This document shows positions 62,210-64,000 of a stretch of DNA of 64,000 nt, piece after piece. Where the stretch lies: the NCBI GenBank assembly GCA_032622095.1, contig CP136061.1, positions 55,935,762 to 55,999,761 of the forward strand. Reading direction: 5' to 3'. The position numbers and the translations under genes were made by a program. Every line of letters starts with the position of its first letter. Within the stretch, counting starts at the first letter, position 1. Under the pieces are notes generated by a model. It saw nothing but the letters and a program-made list of their open reading frames with translations. It was not told the DNA's origin and searched no databases. The DNA is from Siphonodentalium dalli. Lineage: Eukaryota; Mollusca; Scaphopoda; Gadilida; Siphonodentaliidae.

Positions 62210-62962
62210 ATTATATATTTGAGTCTCCCAAGTTCTTCCAGCTGCATATTTTGTAGATTTTATTTTCCTGCTTTACAGAAGAAATTTAATCATTTACAAA
62301 TTTCCAAATTCACTAAAGACGGACTATCTCTTCCTCTAACATGTGTTGTATAGTTTACTGGTTATAAAATAATAAAAATAAGCCGGAGATACCTGTCTGG
62401 AAATGTTACTATCAATTAATATTGATTTTAAATCAATATGTATTTTTTAATGCGAGAATTAAGTGGGATATATATTTGTTCCTATTTTTTTTAGAAAAAG
62501 TTCCAATAAACACGAGCCCTAAAATACTGGACATTGATTGTATGCTTATTATAATACTAATTGATAGAAGTGTTTCCAGACAGGGGTCTTCGATTCATAT
62601 TTATTATGTTATACACAGGAAACTATAAAATACTTGTTATAGAAAGAGATAATGATTAATCCATCTGTAAGAGTAAGTGTTTTTCAAGTTGTGTGTCTTC
62701 AAGAATTGGAGTGTATCACACTGAGCCAAATTCAATATATGATGGTCAGGTATTTCAAAGACTAGAAACAAAATTAACAGCTTTTTCATAGTTTTAGTAA
62801 TTTTCCGACTAGATTGTGTACAAAACATGATTTCTTATTAGTCTATGGTGAAGACAAAACTATTTTTGAACAAATTATGTGTTAGACTTACAAACTGTGA
62901 AGGGATTTCCAAACACATTGTGATGCTATCGTTTTACAATTGAAAGTGTTCTAAATAATTTT
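62210..62962. other. No gene; contains a dispersed repeat piece
   Basis: TAATTGATAGAAGTGTTTCC near 62558 followed by TCGATTCATATTTATTATGT matches the 29.0-kb segment. No coding sequence is recognised. Confidence 0.5.
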
Positions 62963-63152
62963 GCACATTTCATGACTGGAGCTTCCTGAAATTTAGCGAA
63001 AACACTGTACCAATGCATTCTCTTATATATGACAGTCTCCCATAGGCAGACTCACATATTTAAGAGAATTCATTGGCCTAACAACATTTATCTTGACCAT
63101 GCAAGCCAGTGCATTCTTTTATATTTACAACCTGCCATATGGGAGACCATTA
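62963..63152. mobile_element. piggyBac-like MITE, partial
   Basis: CATGACTGGAGCTTCCTGAA, hairpin CAATGCATTCTCTTATATAT and AAGCCAGTGCATTC belong to the family. Both TTAA ends are lost. Confidence 0.7.
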
Positions 63153-63159
63153 TTTATGA

Positions 63160-63375
63160 TTAATCCTTCCATAATTGGAGCTTCATGAAATTTTTTGAAA
63201 ACTTGTGCCAATGCATTCTCTTATATATGCGAGTCTCCATTATGATGCCTTGCATATATAAGAGAATGCATTAAGCTAACAATACTTATATTGAACTTCT
63301 AAGCCAGTGCAGTCTCTTATATTTAAGATTGTATATATGCGAGATTCATATATATAAAAGAATGCATAAGCATGA
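63160..63375. mobile_element. piggyBac-like MITE, partial
   Basis: TTAATCCTTCCATAATTGGA at the left, two TATATAAGAGAATGCA hairpins, then AATGCATAAGCATGACTGG without a terminal TTAA. Confidence 0.7.
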
Positions 63376-64000
63376 CTGGTTGTTTTTTCTATTTATGCCC
63401 CAACATTTGTTAAACAGACAAAAATGCCAAAAAATGGCATTTTTGGAAAAGTATCAAGACTGAAGGAGTAATCTCAGTCATAAGTTAATTTTACTCAACA
63501 AAACACCAAAAAAAAAATGCCATGAGAAAAACAGGGTATATGGATTTAAATTTATTTCAATTTGCTCTGGAGGTGGGGGGGGGGGGGGGGTTAATATATA
63601 TTCAGACACATATGATACTTTTTTACATTTTACCATTTCTGCGATTCACCCACCCCCGCAACCAATTTCTTTCCCTCTTTACAATTGTTTTCCCAAAGCA
63701 TTTTTCAACACCCCTCCCCATCTGTCTGTCTGAATATATATGTGGAGATTCTATGAGGAAACAACTATTTTTTACCATCTTACCATCCGCCCAGAACATT
63801 AAACCTTTCTAAGGCTGAAGGGGTCACTCTCACCAAAAAAAGTGCTGAAGGGTACACATGGTTTGAAAATGTGCTGAAGGTTTGTGATCGCCACTAACAC
63901 CGTTACTTAAACTGTGTTTCTGAAAGTCTGACGCCCATGAGCAGTTTGTTTTCAGTTCATTTTCTGTTCATTGGAATGTAATCAATTATTCTCTAACAGA
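63376..64000. other. No gene; 16-base G-run at 63575-63590
   Basis: The only notable feature is the G-run. The frame at 63522-63812 spans it and is not protein-like. Confidence 0.5.

Overview
The window is nuclear DNA of an animal, most likely a mollusc or other lophotrochozoan. The reasons are indirect: AT-rich sequence, frequent ACATGTA words, one gene closest in my memory to animal ARMH3, and repeat architectures (about 160-bp tandem cores ending in GGAC or CA microsatellites plus a terminal hairpin) known from bivalve pearl/CvA-type, Helentron-related elements. The species cannot be fixed by eye. There is one 100-base N gap at 12313-12412.

Only one convincing protein-coding gene is present: a full-length, uninterrupted ARMH3 (C10orf76) reading frame on the minus strand at 38657-40732. 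It has no introns, although vertebrate ARMH3 is split into many exons. It sits between two inverted copies of the same short hAT-like element, 39 bases past the stop codon and about 70 bases before the start codon.

Everything else is repeat DNA. The main families are: (1) TTAA-flanked, piggyBac-like miniature elements made of cruciform TATATAAGAGAATGCA hairpins, about ten copies plus a second TTAA family; (2) a TA-flanked near-perfect palindrome of up to about 215 bp, eight copies; (3) an approximately 450-bp hAT-like MITE with hairpin ends and 8-bp target duplications, clustered at 34.3-41.2 kb; (4) tandem-repeat elements with microsatellite and hairpin ends, including a trimeric higher-order array at 6.8-8.4 kb and a doubled-up block at 23.3-28.6 kb; (5) fold-back elements whose bodies are arrays of CTTAAG-centred palindromes, in three sequence subtypes, with 6-bp target duplications; (6) a 5-kb fold-back element at 44.4-49.5 kb whose loop is a degenerate minisatellite; (7) a 1.7-kb element with about 290-bp GCGC-rich inverted termini and an 8-bp target duplication; (8) decayed pieces of coding transposons: a LINE C-terminus, a MADF-domain start in a Harbinger-like element, and C2H2 zinc-finger arrays in a fold-back structure.

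Two sequences share the 3' two thirds of 5S rRNA fused to the same non-5S leader and look like a 5S-derived repeat family. Layout: 0-12 kb miniature elements and tandem arrays; 12-18 kb gap, inverted-repeat and Harbinger-like elements; 18-28.6 kb 5S-like repeat, zinc-finger fold-back and duplicated block; 28.6-38 kb miniature elements; 38-41 kb ARMH3; 41-51 kb fold-back and minisatellite; 51-61 kb palindromic fold-back elements; 61-64 kb piggyBac-like copies. Nothing suggests that these parts work together as a pathway. All matches were made by eye without alignment software.
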